In this document: in pieces, positions 63,449-64,000 of the stretch
How positions within the stretch are numbered: the stretch's first letter is position 1
How the letters are laid out: every line of letters starts with the position of its first letter
Assembly: GCF_020552705.1 (NCBI RefSeq)
Contig: NZ_JAJBZG010000002.1
Span: 783,801-847,800 of the forward strand
DNA: 64,000 nt
Reading direction: 5' to 3'
From: Christiangramia sediminis
GTDB taxonomy: Bacteria; Bacteroidota; Bacteroidia; Flavobacteriales; Flavobacteriaceae
Notes under the pieces: generated by a model
Databases searched by the model: none
The model's input: the letters and a program-made list of their open reading frames with translations, nothing else
Told to the model about the DNA's origin: nothing
Program-made: the position numbers and the translations under genes

Positions 63449-63489
63449 GAGTTAATCTTTGGTTAGTAGAATGAAAATAAACTATTTTC

Positions 63490-63520
63490 TAAAAACAAAA
63501 AACCTCACATATATGTGAGG
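63490..63520 (-). terminator. Terminator after tRNA-Val(GAC)
   Basis: The 18-base perfect palindrome at 63503-63520 (cctcacatatatgtgagg) is followed on the minus strand by a T-rich tract. It lies 10 bases after the tRNA 3' end. Confidence 0.8.
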
Positions 63521-63530
63521 CAAGTTTTTG

Positions 63531-63605
63531 TGAGTGATACTGGATTCGAACCAGTGACCCCTACCCTGTCAAGGTAATGCTCTGAACCAACTGAGCTAAT
63601 CACCC
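63531..63605 (-). tRNA. tRNA-Val (anticodon GAC)
   Basis: A complete 75-base cloverleaf on the minus strand: acceptor stem GGGTGAT/ATCACTC with one G-U pair, D-stem GCTC/GAGC, anticodon stem TTACC/GGTAG with loop TTGACAG (anticodon GAC), T-stem ACTGG/CCAGT with TTCGAAT loop. Discriminator A, no encoded CCA. It reads GUC and GUU valine codons. Confidence 0.93.
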
Positions 63606-63683
63606 ATTTCTAAAACAAATATATTAAAAACCAATTGCCGTATGCTCTGAAAAATGCTAAATATTCTAATATGAAATAAACTA

Positions 63684-63713
63684 AAAAAGGCTTCCAGTTC
63701 TGGAAGCCTTTTT
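63684..63713 (-). terminator. Terminator after the first tRNA-Val(TAC)
   Basis: The stem aaaaaggcttcca (63684-63696) / tggaagccttttt (63701-63713) with a 4-base loop ends in T residues on the minus strand. It sits eight bases after the 3' end of the tRNA at 63721-63795. Confidence 0.85.
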
Positions 63714-63720
63714 AATTCTG

Positions 63721-63795
63721 TGGGCGCGAAGGGATTCGAACCCCTGACCCCTTGGGTGTAAACCAAGTGCTCTGAACCAACTGAGCTACGCGCCC
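63721..63795 (-). tRNA. tRNA-Val (anticodon TAC), copy 1
   Basis: A complete 75-base cloverleaf: acceptor GGGCGCG/CGCGCCC, D-stem GCTC/GAGC, anticodon stem CTTGG/CCAAG with loop TTTACAC (anticodon TAC), T-stem AGGGG/CCCCT with TTCGAAT loop, discriminator A and no encoded CCA. It reads GUA, and GUG by wobble. Identical to the copy at 63919-63993. Confidence 0.94.
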
Positions 63796-63882
63796 TCGCT
63801 TGATTGCGGATGCAAATATACCAAAAATCAGATACGCAAGTATTAAAATTAAAGGATTTTAAATTTAATTATATTTCAATAA

Positions 63883-63910
63883 AAAAGGCTTCCAGTTTTG
63901 GAAGCCTTTT
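63883..63910 (-). terminator. Terminator after the second tRNA-Val(TAC)
   Basis: The stem aaaaggcttcca (63883-63894) / tggaagcctttt (63899-63910) with a 4-base loop is nearly the same as the terminator at 63684-63713. It runs into T residues on the minus strand. Confidence 0.85.
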
Positions 63911-63918
63911 CAATACTG

Positions 63919-63993
63919 TGGGCGCGAAGGGATTCGAACCCCTGACCCCTTGGGTGTAAACCAAGTGCTCTGAACCAACTGAGCTACGCGCCC
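63919..63993 (-). tRNA. tRNA-Val (anticodon TAC), copy 2
   Basis: The same 75-base sequence as the copy at 63721-63795, with anticodon TAC, discriminator A and no encoded CCA. The two lie at a 198-base period together with nearly the same terminator hairpins, showing a tandem duplication of tRNA plus terminator. Confidence 0.94.
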
Positions 63994-64000
63994 TCGCCTG

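Noticed and set aside
63503..63520. The 18-base palindrome near the tRNA genes as a regulator site or recombination site
   Set aside because: Its place 10 bases after a tRNA 3' end and the T-rich flank on the transcribed strand fit a transcription terminator better.
1..64000. CRISPR array, prophage, transposon or integron
   Set aside because: No evenly spaced short repeats, transposase, integrase or phage genes were found on either strand. The direct repeats present are coding modules or tRNA duplications.

Overview
The window is chromosomal DNA from a marine-type member of the Bacteroidota, class Flavobacteriia. It most resembles the Gramella/Christiangramia, Salegentibacter or Zunongwangia group, but the genus is an inference from memory. 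Supporting evidence is low GC content, Bacteroidota-type promoter elements (TTG, about 19 bp, TAnnTTTG), a SusC/SusD pair, type IX secretion and gliding genes (PorV, GldJ, PorP/SprF, a type B sorting domain), PafA phosphatase, and tRNA genes without encoded CCA. The sequence is dense, intact and mostly housekeeping or envelope-related. I see no insertion sequence, prophage, CRISPR array or rRNA.

Layout. (1) 1-8410, minus strand: a fused str + S10 ribosomal operon, rpsL-rpsG-fusA-rpsJ-rplC-rplD-rplW-rplB-rpsS-rplV-rpsC-rplP-rpmC-rpsQ-rplN, with no tuf. A terminator-like hairpin sits between rpsJ and rplC. (2) 8742-13542, plus: a SusC/SusD outer-membrane uptake pair with no hydrolase or regulator beside it. 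(3) 13643-16462: rlmB, a rhomboid protease and rarA. (4) 16459-24320, minus: radC, a deacetylase-fold protein, a HAD phosphatase and three exported proteins of unknown role, plus mpl (cell-wall recycling) and a TPR protein. (5) 24504-32712, plus: an apparent operon of an 1849-residue repetitive secreted protein with a T9SS type B C-terminus, a PorP/SprF partner and an OmpA-family protein. (6) 32804-37282: hpt-adk-obgE on minus and purK-purE on plus, diverging from a 100-bp promoter region. (7) 37497-44237: an M3 peptidase, an ECF-like sigma factor with a small Cys/His protein, a UbiA-like membrane protein and gcvP. (8) 44366-46847: a KAS III-like enzyme, a methyltransferase and a glycosyltransferase. 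(9) pafA, mlaE-mlaF, then a tight minus-strand operon of M28 peptidase, SDR, SprT-like, manC and DUF389. (10) 54964-59517, minus: porV, cdd, pdhA, pdhC. (11) gldJ and murF on plus, an NTF2-like secreted protein, and three tRNA-Val genes on minus.

How it fits together: two loci belong to type IX secretion and gliding (24504-32712 and 58363-61631). The first supplies a probable cell-surface adhesin with its dedicated translocation partner; the second supplies core machinery. The rest supports translation, purine synthesis and salvage, one-carbon and pyruvate metabolism, peptidoglycan metabolism and outer-membrane lipid homeostasis.

I found no clear new defence or mobile system. The items I would look at first are the deacetylase-fold protein at 19980-21269, which appears to have lost its catalytic motifs, inside a conserved-looking envelope cluster; the rpsJ-rplC leader hairpin; the KAS III-methyltransferase-glycosyltransferase trio; the recent 522-bp duplication in the giant secreted protein; and the absence of porU from between porV and gldJ.
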